This document shows positions 27,767-37,486 of a stretch of 38,525 bases of DNA, in pieces. Under the pieces are notes generated by a model. That model was not told the origin of the DNA and made no database searches. It worked only from the letters and a program-made list of their open reading frames with translations. How positions within the stretch are numbered: position 1 is the first letter of the stretch; each line of letters begins with the position of its first letter. The position numbers and the translations under genes were made by a program. The stretch comes from Clostridia bacterium UC5.1-1D2 (lineage in GTDB: Bacteria > Bacillota > Clostridia > Lachnospirales > Lachnospiraceae), in contig BBZN01000041.1 in the NCBI GenBank assembly GCA_001304855.1, positions 1 through 38,525 on the forward strand. Reading direction: 5' to 3'.

Positions 27767-28397
27767 AGAAATGCTCCTCCAGCATCAGACAAAGCGTATG
27801 GTACACAGGAAGGTGGAGCTCCTGAATCTTATAGGTTTCCGTCTCCGGCACGACCACAGCCACATCGCAGGCCCTGCCCAGGGCTCCGCCATCTTTTCCC
27901 GCAAGGCCGATGGTTTTGATCCCTCCGGCTTTTGCAACCGTTACGGCGTACATGATATTCCTGGCATTTCCCGAAGTGGAAATACCCAGGAACACGTCCC
28001 CCTCCACCCCGTAGCCCAAAAGCTGCTGGGCCACGCTCATCTCGCCGTTTACATCGTTTAAAAATGCAGTGGAAAGGGCCGTATGGCCTGTGAGGGCTAT
28101 GGCAGGCAGGCCCTGCTGGAGACCGGCTGCCAGGGCCTGTCCCCGCTCCGGATCCGCCGCCTTTAAAGCCCGGGCAAATTCTTCAGACACCGGCCGGCGC
28201 TTTAAGAAGCCCTTCATCAGTTCTCCCACAATATGTTCGCTGTCGGCGCTGCTCCCCCCATTACCTGCTATGAGAACTTTGTTTCCGCGTTCATAACAAT
28301 CCCTTAAAAGCTCATACGCTTCAAGGATGTCCTCTTTTACTTTCTCCAAAACCGGATACCGCCCGGTCAGCTCCTCAAGATATTCCATCTCTCTCAT
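27756..28397 (-). CDS. gmhA: Sedoheptulose 7-phosphate isomerase (phosphoheptose isomerase)
   Basis: 213 residues, SIS domain. Converts sedoheptulose 7-phosphate to D-glycero-D-manno-heptose 7-phosphate. Phosphate-binding motifs GNGGSSADSEHIVGELMKGF and LGISTSGNARNI are typical of GmhA, as is the C-terminal QELHLPVYHTLCLMLE with its His. The open frame extends upstream through the hairpin element, but the start at 28397 (MREMEYLEEL) fits the family; GGACAGG lies about 12 bases upstream. First step of the heptose pathway whose other three genes follow upstream in this block. Confidence 0.92.
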   Translation of the reverse strand: MREMEYLEELTGRYPVLEKVKEDILEAYELLRDCYERGNKVLIAGNGGSSADSEHIVGELMKGFLKRRPVSEEFARALKAADPERGQALAAGLQQGLPAIALTGHTALSTAFLNDVNGEMSVAQQLLGYGVEGDVFLGISTSGNARNIMYAVTVAKAGGIKTIGLAGKDGGALGRACDVAVVVPETETYKIQELHLPVYHTLCLMLEEHFYEV

Positions 28398-28424
28398 GTT
28401 TTTTCCGCCTGTCCTTTCTCTAGA

Positions 28425-28582
28425 GCGCGTCTGAACATTGCTTTCCGTCAGATGTGCGTCCCTCTTTGTGGGAGATTTGGCCCAAATGAGCGCAGCGTAG
28501 CGGGCTACGTTAAGTGAATTTGGGTCAAATATACCGCGATGTGGGGCGTGCAGATGGCGGGAATGAATGTTCAGATACGCGC
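28425..28582. repeat. Large imperfect hairpin element inside the heptose genes
   Basis: Left arm from GCGCGTCTGAACATTG to GGCCCAAAT and the complement of the right arm from GCGCGTATCTGAACATT to GACCCAAAT pair over about 63 bases at roughly 70 percent. The centre contains CGTAGC-GG-GCTACG, a small perfect hairpin. It fills the gmhB-gmhA gap and its right end supplies the last codons and stop of gmhB. The central layout (CAAAT...CTACG...AATTTG) resembles that of the 2214-2372 element though the ends differ. Confidence 0.75.
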
Positions 28583-29167
28583 CAGGATCCACTGCGCCGC
28601 TTCCAGAAGGGTGTCTGCATAGAAATCGTAGATACGGCGCCCTCCCATTATACAGTCCTGCCTGTAAATCTCCCTGCCATAGCCCGTTCCCACCAAAATG
28701 GAGGTGAGTCCGTACTTTTTGCCCGCCTCTATATCCAGAAGCTTATCCCCTATCATAAAGGAACGGGCCTTGTCCACTGGAAATTCCCCCTCAGCCATCT
28801 GAAACATTCCTGTTTCCGGCTTGCGGCATTGGCAGTTCTTCTTATAAACGCCCACACCGTGAACCGGATGGTGGGGACAGTAATAAAAACCGTCAATTGC
28901 CGCCCCCCGCGGTTCCAGAAGGCTGTTCATATAAGAGTGGAGATTTCTCACATCCTCCTCCGTATAATAGCCTCTGGCCACCCCTGCCTGGTTGGTCACC
29001 ACCAGCAGCCGGTATCCGGCCTTTTTCAGCAGGGCCAGCGCCTGGGGGACTCCCGGCAGGATGTGCAAATCTTCCTTCCTGTGAAGGTAATTAACCTCCT
29101 CATTGAGCGTACCGTCCCTGTCCAAAAATACAATCCGATCCATGATTTTTATCCCGTCCTGTTTCAT
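28571..29167 (-). CDS. gmhB: D-glycero-D-manno-heptose 1,7-bisphosphate 7-phosphatase
   Basis: About 198 residues, HAD superfamily. The nucleophile motif FLDRDGTLNEEVNYL, then VVTNQAGVARGYYTE, the zinc-binding CPHHPVHG...CQCRKPE set and MIGDKLLDIEAGKK are those of GmhB. It removes the 7-phosphate to leave heptose 1-phosphate. Start chosen at 29167 because of AAGGACAG just before it; an in-frame ATG at 29143 (MDRIVFLDRDG) is equally close to the family and an upstream ATG at 29209 is less likely. The stop lies in the adjacent hairpin element. Confidence 0.92.
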   Translation of the reverse strand: MKQDGIKIMDRIVFLDRDGTLNEEVNYLHRKEDLHILPGVPQALALLKKAGYRLLVVTNQAGVARGYYTEEDVRNLHSYMNSLLEPRGAAIDGFYYCPHHPVHGVGVYKKNCQCRKPETGMFQMAEGEFPVDKARSFMIGDKLLDIEAGKKYGLTSILVGTGYGREIYRQDCIMGGRRIYDFYADTLLEAAQWILARI

Positions 29168-29225
29168 CTGTCCTTCGTTCATATGCCGCTGTTTTCCGTC
29201 CTGAACCATTCCCTATATATCAAAC

Positions 29226-30278
29226 TTATATTCCCCGTTGCATATAAACCTTCACCTGGCCGTACTGCCACCGCTGGTCGTCCGCTACCCAGCTCTGGGC
29301 TCCTCTGAGTTCAAAGTTCCAGTCTGCAAGCTGTCCGCCCGCCTGCTCCATACGGGCCGCCACCTTGTGGCGTACATTGTACGGGCAGTACATAAGCAGG
29401 TATCCGCCGCCGCCGGCGCCCAGAAGCTTCCCCCCAGGCCCCCGGCTTTGACAGCCTCATCGTAGAGCATATCAATCTGGGGTTGGTAATCTTGTCGCTC
29501 ATGCGCTTCTTGCTCTGCCAGCCGTAGTCCAGAAGCTTCCCAAAACTGTGAAGATTCCCCTTTAACAGTTCGTCCTTCAAAGCGTAGGCCAGGGCTTTTA
29601 CCTCACACATTGCCTCAAAGGCGTCCCTTTTCTCGTAGTTCTGAACCTGATCCTTTATAATATTTGCCGAAACATGAATCTTGCCCGTATAGCAGAGCAG
29701 CAAATTATACTGAAGCTCATGGATTATATCCTTCTTGATCCGCAGAGGGTTCACCACCACATCGTTGCGGCCGTGAAACTCGATAAAATTAAAACCTCCG
29801 AAGGACGCTGCATACTGATCCTGATAGCCTCCGTCAATCTTTAAGTCCAGACGCTCCACCTGGTAAGCCAGATCCGCCATGGCATAGGCGTCCATCATCG
29901 TACCCTTCCAGCGGGCCATGGCTGTTAGCATCGCCACCATCACAGTTGAGGAGGTGCCCAGTCCTGAGCCCGGAGGCGCATCGCACTGGAGGTACACCTC
30001 GCAGCCCTGTTTGATATCCATGGCATTGAGCGCCGCCGTCACCAGATCCAGCTTTCCGTCATAGACATAATTCTCGCTGGTGTTGTATTTTACCGTCATA
30101 TCAAAATCCAGGGAATTGACAATTATCTGATCATCCTCCCTTGGAACAATAGAGCAATACGCATATTTATTAATCGTGCTCCCAATGATGCTCCGCCCTG
30201 CTCCTCACAGAAGGGCGCCACATCAGTGCCCCCTCCGCCAAAGCTGACCCGCAAGGGGGCCCTTCCTCTGATTACCAT
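29226..30278 (-). CDS. hddA: D-glycero-D-manno-heptose 7-phosphate kinase (three frameshifts)
   Basis: GHMP-superfamily kinase. From the ATG at 30278 (GGAG site) it begins MVIRGRAPLRVSFGGGGTD; a deletion at 30189/30190 interrupts IIGSTINKYAYCS. The ATP-binding motif PPGSGLGTSSTVMVAML is intact, with YQDQYAASFGGFN typical of HddA. Deletions in the C/G-runs at 29479-29482 and 29430-29435 break the end; repaired it reads QIDMLYDEAVKAGGLGGKLL and GAGGGGYLLMYCP, the third GHMP motif, to a stop at 29226, about 351 residues. It makes heptose 1,7-bisphosphate in the alpha configuration required for the GDP-heptose route. Confidence 0.9.
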
Positions 30279-30341
30279 GTGATTCTCCTCTCCCTCCGCC
30301 CTGACTTTTCCAGCAAAACGCTCCCCATTCCTCCGGGAATG

Positions 30342-31046
30342 CTAAATGCGCCCGGCTTTCACATCTTCCTGAAACTGGAAATAAGCCTCTGGAATACCGA
30401 TGTCAATAAAATAGCCGTCATTTACAAATCCTCCCAGGCGCTTTCCCTCCGAAAGCCATCTGGGTATCATATGGTTTTCCAGGGAAACCTTCCCCTCCGG
30501 TATCTCTTCCAAAAGACTGGCCTTCATCAGGTAAACCCCCCCGTTGATGGTGCCGGGACCGGCCTCCGTCACCTTCTCGTTAAATCCGGTGAGAATACCC
30601 TCCTGATTCAGCACAGCACGTCCGTACCTGGATACGTCCGGCGCCTTTCTGAGAACAAGGGCCATGTCCAGAGACTTGCTGTCCATCCGGGACGCCAGAC
30701 GGCTGTAATCCATCTGGTAAAACGTGTCTGCATTCAGAACATAGAACCGGTCCTCCGTCACAAAGGCTCCCGCATTTTTAATGGCTCCCGCTGTGCCCAG
30801 AAGGGTTTCCTCATAGGCATAGAATGCGCGGAAACCAAAGGCCGAGCCGTCTCCAAAATGCTCCTCCACCATAGTGCCCTTGTAGCCCACGGCGAAGATA
30901 ATCTCCGTAACGCCGCGGCCCGCCAGCTGGCCCGTTACATATTCCATAAACGGCTTTCCCTCAATTAAAGCCATGGGCTTGGGCCGGTCGCTTACTACGC
31001 TGCGCAGCCGCGTGCCCAGGCCTCCCGCCAGGAGTATTGCCTGCAT
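30342..31046 (-). CDS. hddC: D-glycero-alpha-D-manno-heptose 1-phosphate guanylyltransferase
   Basis: 234 residues, intact. AILLAGGLGTRLRSVVSDRP followed by KPMALIEGKPF is the nucleotidyltransferase signature, with VLNADTFYQMDY as the metal site and GPGTINGGVYLM in the sugar-binding half. With hddA and gmhB next to it, and gmhA two genes away, it completes GDP-D-glycero-alpha-D-manno-heptose synthesis as known from S-layer glycan clusters of Gram-positive bacteria. Without that context it could be read as a mannose 1-phosphate guanylyltransferase, but it is shorter than those. Confidence 0.9.
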   Translation of the reverse strand: MQAILLAGGLGTRLRSVVSDRPKPMALIEGKPFMEYVTGQLAGRGVTEIIFAVGYKGTMVEEHFGDGSAFGFRAFYAYEETLLGTAGAIKNAGAFVTEDRFYVLNADTFYQMDYSRLASRMDSKSLDMALVLRKAPDVSRYGRAVLNQEGILTGFNEKVTEAGPGTINGGVYLMKASLLEEIPEGKVSLENHMIPRWLSEGKRLGGFVNDGYFIDIGIPEAYFQFQEDVKAGRI

Positions 31047-31062
31047 ATATGAATCCTCCTTT

Positions 31063-34000
31063 TTAAACGCAACTGAAAATCACTTCACTCCGCCCTGTCC
31101 GTTCCCCTTCAGGAAAATCTTCCTCTATTACCTTCCACGCGCCGTCCATACTGTAATTGCGCCTGATATATTCCTGGGTCTGGCGGCACATGGTCCGACA
31201 CCGCTGGTTGTCACAATATAGCCGAACCACCTTATCCGCAAAATCCCTCGGCTCGTCCTCAATCTCCATCACTGTGCCTGCAAAAGGAATCCCTTCCGCC
31301 CCTGTGGATGTTGTCACAATGGGAGCGCCATTGTAAATGGCCTCCACCACCTTTCCTTTAACCCCTGCTCCGTAGCGCAGCGGAACTACCACCACCTTGC
31401 AGGTTCCGTACAGCCGGGCCAGCTCTTCCTCGCTGACAAAGCCCTTAATCACAATCCCGTTTCCCGGCTGTTCCAGAGCCTTTATCTCATCCGTCACCTT
31501 AGAGCCCGCCACATAGAACAGAACCTCAGGAAGGCGGCGGCGGATATGGGGGAAAATCTCCTTTGCAAACCACAGCACTGCATCTGCATTGGGCGGATGG
31601 GCAAAGCCTCCCACAAAGAGCAGACCTTCCCTCACGGCAAAATCATCCTGTATGTTCTCCAGGAACCGGTCGTACACATAGGCGGTAATGGCCTTGACCG
31701 GAATGCTGCCGTCCAGCTGGTGAATGGCCTTCACCTCCACATCGGAAGGATAATAGGAAACTGCCGCCTTCTGCATCATGGTTATCTCAACCGACTTCCA
31801 GTAATCCGCCTCACGTTTGATATTGAGATCCCCCGTCAGCTGATATTCCCTTCCCAGCCTCAGAAAATGGAGATCATGGCCGTAATAAATCACTTTTATG
31901 CCGGTGTAGTCCCTGATATAATCCACATACTTTGTGGCAATATGAGGACGGTTCAGATAGGCAAAGGATATGGCGTCTCCGTTGCGTTTGAGCCAGTCCC
32001 AGATACCTGCCGCGTACTCGTCCCCATAGAGAACCTCTATCCCCATCTGGGTAAGGGCCGTGGTGTAGGGCTCCTCGTGCAAAAAATTGTCTCCCAGGAA
32101 CTTCACAACGTACCCCTTTTTCAGGAACATTTTCAGATACTGCCAGGTGGTCTTGGAGCCTGCGTCCTTGTCAAAGGTAGGCACATAGTGATCCACCACC
32201 AGTATAATCTTCTTCCCCTGGCTCCTCTCCCTTGCCAGGAAGGGATTGGGATTGCCTGTGTTAACACACTGGTTTTTAAACTCCCCGGCCCACTTCTCCT
32301 TCAGCTTCCTGCTGTTTTCCACCTGATACCGCTTCAGTCCCGCGCCGTTAACGTCGGTCCCGTTGGAGACGCCCTCAAAATGAATCACTTTGGACAGCGG
32401 CTGGTAGACCACGCGAAAGCCTGCTTTTCTAACCTCAAAGGCCAGATCCGAATCCTCACAGTAAGCAGGCGCAAAACGCTGGTCAAAGCCGCCTATCTGC
32501 TTCCATAACCAGACAGGCAGCAAAATAGCCGCGCCCGATATATAGTCTACATCCTTTACATAGTTGTATTCTGCCTTGTCAGGATTGTCCAGGCGTCCGT
32601 AATTCCACCCGGAACCGTCGCTCCATATGATGCCTCCGGCCTCCTGGAGACGCCCGTCCGGGTACACCAGCTTGGAGCCCACCATACCGATAGAGGGATC
32701 GGATTCAATGAGATTGACAAGGGAGGAAAGCCATCCGGCCGTCACCCTGGTGTCATTATTCAGGAACATAATATACTTGCCCCTGGCGGCTTTGGCCGCC
32801 TGGTTGCAGTTGCGCAGAAAGCCTGATTGGTTTCATTGCGGCAGATAACCAGTCCGTCCACAAATCGGTCCAGCTGTGCAGTTGCGTCCGTGGACACGTC
32901 GTCTGCGATTATTACTTCATAGGTCACATCTGTGGTAAATTCCAATATGGACTGAAGGCAGGCATAGGTATAGTGAATCTGGTTATAGCAGGGAATCACA
33001 ATGGAAACCATGGGGCCGTCCCAGCCTCCGGGAACCGCCTTTCCTTCCCCCTCCGCCTTGGGAAATACCAGCCTTCCGTACTTTAAATAATCCCCGCCGA
33101 TCTTAAAATCACCCTCAATCTGGCTGCGGCCTTCCTTTGTGGCGTAGAGCTTTCCGTACCGCACCGGATGTCTGATGGTCTCAACTGCGTAATTCAGTAT
33201 CTTCCGTTTCCTGGTACCCTTTGGGAACGCCTTGTTAACCTGGTTTCCCAGTTTTCTTCTGGCCTTGAACACCAGCGCCTCATGGCCGTTAAGATAGGCA
33301 GCCAGCTTGCCCAGCTCGTCTGTCTCCCTGCGCAGATCCTTAATCATTACCTCCAGGTTTGCCACATGGTTATTGGTCAGGCGCTGTACCTCCTGCTCCC
33401 TGCGGATTTGAAAATTCTTCTCCTCCACCTCTGTCTGAAGCTGGACGATGCGTTCCCGGGCCCTGTGAAGATCCTGGTCACGCCCTTTAAGTTCCTGCAG
33501 TGTTGTAACCTTCTGCTGATAGCGGTCCAGATAATCCCGGTTGCCCCCGTCATGGACGTAGGACTGGAAAGCGGCCTCCATCAGATTGTAAACAGCCGCC
33601 ATATCGCCGCTGATTCCAAACTCTTTCAAAAACCCTTCCAGGGAATCGAAATCCAGCCTTTTCCCGTATTGTTTATAGAAATAAGCCAGATTCCGGTACT
33701 GTACATAGCGGGAAGGCACAGGGAAATCAAACACCCACTCGTAGTCCAGGCAGTATATGCGGCTTTGGCCGTCCCCGTCAGGCGCCTCCATCAGGTTCTC
33801 AAACAATCCGTCGATATTGCTGACCCGGTAGGAGACGTCCCCTATAGGCGGAATTTCACCGAAAACCTCTGTAAATTCCGGCGTCACCTCAAAGGGGCAC
33901 ATCATATCTTCACCCACTCCGAACACAGTCTCCATGGCGGCCTTTACCGTCTCCACAGGAGGTTTTCCGGCTTCAATCTCCGCTCCCAGCTTTTCTGCCA

Positions 34001-35038
34001 GAGTCACACCCTTCAAGTAAGGGAAGCGCACCCTCATGCCATCCTCCGAAACATCCGGCGAAAGCACCTGGATTGCGGGGTTAAAATGCTGCAGCTGCCC
34101 AAACTTCTTGGGGAAGGAAAGAATATGCCAGCTGCCGGAGCCGTTGAGCGCCTCCTTCTCCACATACCTCTCCCCGTTTTCTTCCAGAATGCTGGTGCGG
34201 ATCTGAAATTCCGCCTTTCTGGCTCTGTTGTATTTGACAAAGACCGTTTTTTCCGATCCTTCTCTCAATGTTCCGATGATGAGGAAGCTGTCTGCAAACC
34301 GCCCGAAATCCCCCTCCTCCATCAGCATACCCGCCACCGACTCCTGGTCAAAACAGGCATATCTGGGCTTGTCAAACACCCAGGATGTATTGACTGAATC
34401 GCCTTTGCCCGGCAGACAGCGATCCGAATAGATCGTCAGGGGAATTCTGTAATCCGGCATCGGATAATAAAACTGTATTCCTGCAAAACCTGCCTCTGCC
34501 AACGCCGCCTCCGCCTCTCCACGGGTAAAGGCCCATTCCTCACCGTCCGGCTCGTCCCCCGCCAAAAACCGCAGCCCCAGAGGGTTCTGACAGGCAAAAA
34601 CAAGGCGCCCCCCGGCCTTAAGCCGCTTCCTGGCAGAAGCCAGCGCCACAGCCAGCCCCCGACTTTCTGCCGCCTTATCTGCGCCAAGAAGAACCACCAG
34701 GTCGAACGTCTCCCCTTCCGCGGGCTGTCCGTAGGTAATATTGGCCCGTTCCTTATTGCGCTCCCGGTTCACCGCCAGGTTTTCCTCCCTGCAGTCCGTC
34801 ACCGTCACATGGGCGCATTTCTCCGCAAGCACTCCCGTTAGAGCGCCATATCCGGATCCCATCTCCAGAACTGACTCTTCTCCGGTGCATTCCAGCCACT
34901 CCAGAAGATCCCCCTCATGGGAGATAACGCATAGAGAACCTCCGGCCTGCTCCCGCCGGCCAGAATCTTTCCCACGCCTTCCCTGCCGCTTCCGTATTCT
35001 TTCAATAAATCTAAAAGTTCATAACTGATATCTTTCAT
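31063..35038 (-). CDS. Giant multidomain enzyme: methyltransferase, kinase-like region, coiled coil, GT2 and GT4 glycosyltransferases (two frameshifts)
   Basis: About 1325 residues after repair near 34929 and 32822. Start at 35038 with GAGGAG. Domains: SAM-dependent methyltransferase (about 1-210; LEMGSGYGALTGVL, VTVTDCREENL). Next a region (about 260-505) with kinase-like marks: YVEKEAL as a possible Lys strand, FPYLKGVTLAEKL as a hinge, and YCLDYEWVFDF as a possible metal-binding Asp loop. Then a charged coiled coil (about 500-600), a GT2 domain (about 675-900; MVSIVIPCYNQ, IIADDVSTDAT, MFLNNDTRVTAGWL), and a GT4 C-terminal half with VVPLRYGAGVKGKVVEAIYN. The first three parts recall WbdD, the cap-adding chain terminator of E. 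coli O9a; the methyltransferase-GT fusion recalls WsaE. The kinase reading is tentative. Confidence 0.8.
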
Positions 35039-35155
35039 GGAACTCCTCTTTCCACTGCGGCCCGCCCAAGGCAGATCCGGCCCTTCTCACTTGGGCCTGT
35101 GCCGCCGCTTAGGTCCTGTACTTATAGTTTACCCATTATTCCTGATATTCCCTGC

Positions 35156-36526
35156 TTACCTTCCGGGTATCTTTTCCGCCTTCACCCGAGACTCCATATC
35201 ATAGACCCCCACTGTGTTTTTATTGGAAATAACTGTAATATTAGTCACGTCATACAGCCTGTGATAAACCACATGCTCCCCCTGCTCAAAACCGGTACAG
35301 CTCATGCTGAGCAGATATTCTCCGCCCTGAAGGGTCATTTTCTGGGAAAACTCCACCAGATACTCGTCCCCCGCTTTTACAGGCTTAATATCCGCCCCCT
35401 CAAACATGGTGTTGGTGCCTGTAAGCTCCGTCCCTTTTTTATCTTTAATCGTATAGGTGAAGATAGGCGCCTGTATCTCCGTATGAAAACGGATCCGCTC
35501 CTTGATAGTAAAGGTTTCCCCCTTCAGCAGAAGGTTGGTAATGCTTCCCTTCTCATCAAAAAGGCCCAAATCGACGATCTCCGCCCTGCCGTCCCCGTAC
35601 TCCGTCCGGTCAAAGTTGATGGTCAGCTTATCCTTCATAAGACTGCCCCTTTCAGGCTTTGGCGCCTTCCGGTCCAGATTCATGCCCCCTGAGAAATCCG
35701 GCATTTCCCACCTGCCCCCGGTCTTCCCGGGATCCCTCCAGCTCCTCCATCAGGGCGTCCATCTGTCCGGCCAGTATTTTTTTATACATATCCACCATGC
35801 GCCCCGGCTCTCCCTCAGACACAAACTCCCCTTTGTTCAGAAGGACCACCTTGTCGCAATACTTGATAATACTGCCCATATCGTGGGTCACCATGAGTAT
35901 GGTCGTCCCCTTCCGGCGGATTTCCTCCATACGCCGGTAGCATTTGGCCTGGAAAAACACGTCTCCCACAGACAGGGCCTCATCCACAATCAGGATCTCA
36001 GGATCCACGTTGATGGCTAATGCAAAAGCCAGCCGTACAAACATACCGCTGGAATAGGTCTTAACCGGCTGATACACAAAATCCCCGATTTCCGCGAAGT
36101 CCAGAATGTCCTGGAGCTTGGCGTCCATCTCCTTTTTTGTGTAGCCCATCATGGTGCCGTTCATATATATATTCTCAATTCCCGTATAATCCATATTAAA
36201 TCCTGCCCCAAGCTCCAGAAGGCGGATATCTTGCCGTCCACCCTCACCTCACCTGTGGAAGGGGTCAGCACCCCTGTGATGATTTTCAGGATGGTGGACT
36301 TGCCGGAGCCGTTGGTACCGATGATTCCCACAGACTCGCCCTTTTTTACCTTAAAAGAGAGCCGGTTCAGCGCATAAAAATCCCGGTGGTAATTTTTATG
36401 GGAAATACTCATGGACTCTTTCAGACGGTCAATGGGTTTCTCATATAATTTGTATACCTTAGTCACATTTGCGACATCTATGGCATATTCTCTATCTCTA
36501 TCTTTTACTGACATAACATTCTCCAT
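35156..36526 (-). CDS. wzt: ABC transporter ATP-binding protein, Wzt type with C-terminal glycan-binding domain (two indels)
   Basis: About 457 residues. Walker A GIIGTNGSGKST, signature YSSGMFVRLAFA, Walker B EILIVDEALSVGD and the switch His in MVTHDMGSI are all visible. A deletion near 36221 separates GKISA from LELGAGFNMDYTGIENIY, and an extra G at 35685-35689 separates NAGFLRG from MNLDRKAPKPERG. After the ATPase (to about residue 285) a beta-rich tail follows (LTINFDRTEYGDGRAEIVDL, FTIKERIRFHTE), the Wzt C-terminal domain that recognises the end of the chain to be exported. First gene of the glycan block. The membrane partner Wzm, normally beside it, is not in the window. Confidence 0.9.
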
Positions 36527-36641
36527 CTCCTGAGCGTGTTTTAGAATACAGGTGGGATTTTATCACATACTTATCCACTTTAGGCATAAGTATAGCATAG
36601 AATGCCGGATTTTTATACCTCATAATATATTTTTAAAAAAC

Positions 36642-36795
36642 TGTAACAGTTCTTACGGCGCATCTTCCTGACCGAAAAAAACGGTCAGGAAGCATCGGAT
36701 GTCCATCCGGTGTGAAAAGTGGTGGAGAACCGGTCTTATTAAGCCAACTTAACGCCCCCTTTTCTACCGCTTTTCCCGCCGTCTGAACTGTTACA
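36642..36795 (+). ncRNA. Compact four-way-junction element: structured RNA or MITE
   Basis: An outer 19-base stem (36642-36660 with 36777-36795, only a 2x2 mismatch) encloses three hairpins with almost no unpaired bases between them: an 11-base perfect stem with an A7 loop (36664-36692), a 9-base stem (36693-36712), and a 10-base stem (36714-36723 with 36766-36775) holding a nested TTAAG/CTTAA hairpin. In two stems a pair is G-U only if the plus strand is the RNA, and would be an A/C clash on the other strand. It matches no RNA family I recognise. It lies 176 bases before trxA and 115 before wzt. The remainder of the 36527-36970 gap is AT-rich without a gene. Confidence 0.5.
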
Positions 36796-36970
36796 TAAAA
36801 TTAAGGAAGTAGTTAATATATTAGAATCGCTTGCCAGTTATGACATATATATTAGAATATTGAATAAATTCTCGGTGACTTTTGTCACATAACATAGAGG
36901 CAAAATGTGGTATCCTATTACCAGATAGAAAATATGGAATCAGGAATACAAATTCAGGAGGTTTATAATT

Positions 36971-37288
36971 ATGGCTATAACACATTTAAAGACAAGTGAA
37001 TTCGATCAGGCGGTAAATGCAGGCGATGATTTGGTAGTGGTGGATTTCTTTGCAACCTGGTGCGGTCCCTGCAAGATGCTGGGCCCGGTGGTGGAGCGTA
37101 TGGCTGAAAAATATACAGACGTGCATTTTTATAAAGTAGACATTGACGAGGAGCCGGATCTTGCAGAGCGTTTCCGCGTCATGAGCGTTCCCACCCTCAT
37201 GTACATCAAGAGGGGGCAGGCCCTGGATAAGAGCGTGGGAGTGGTATCTCCTGCGGAGATGGAGAACACCATCAGCAAGTTAAAATAA
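36971..37288 (+). CDS. trxA: Thioredoxin
   Basis: 105 residues, intact, AGGAGG ribosome binding site. Active site DFFATWCGPCKMLGPVVE with the CGPC dithiol, then VDIDEEPDLAERF and the cis-Pro loop VMSVPTLMYIKRGQ. A standard cytoplasmic disulfide reductase, reduced by thioredoxin reductase. No reductase gene is adjacent. It ends in its own terminator, so it is a separate unit from the iron-sulfur genes that follow. Confidence 0.97.
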   Translation: MAITHLKTSEFDQAVNAGDDLVVVDFFATWCGPCKMLGPVVERMAEKYTDVHFYKVDIDEEPDLAERFRVMSVPTLMYIKRGQALDKSVGVVSPAEMENTISKLK

Positions 37289-37322
37289 CCGCCGGACAAG
37301 AAGATGGGCTCCGGGGCTGCAG

Positions 37323-37370
37323 AAGGGCGCTGCAGAACAGCTTTTTACAGGTTGTTCTGCAGCGCCTTTT
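37323..37370 (+). terminator. Terminator of trxA
   Basis: A 16-base GC-rich stem (37326-37341 with 37351-37366, one wobble), a 9-base loop, and a following TTTT. It begins about 35 bases after the trxA stop. Confidence 0.85.
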
Positions 37371-37486
37371 CAGTTTTCCTAAAATGCGGCTCCGGGATAT
37401 AACCGCCCCACTGTGACTCCGGTCACCGAAACCCTTCCCTCCTTGTGGTATTCTTACACCATAAAAAATTTCCGGAGGTATTGACC

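Noticed and set aside
27756..28592. Longer gmhA start at 28592
   Set aside because: The extra 65 residues are translated hairpin repeat and do not resemble GmhA; the start at 28397 fits the family.
16466..35692. Many long open frames on the plus strand opposite the glycan genes
   Set aside because: They lie antisense to clearly assigned enzymes, lack ribosome binding sites and family motifs, and arise from GC-rich codon bias.
36874..36887. Hairpin GTGAC-TTTT-GTCAC upstream of trxA
   Set aside because: Only five base pairs; not enough to support a regulatory call.
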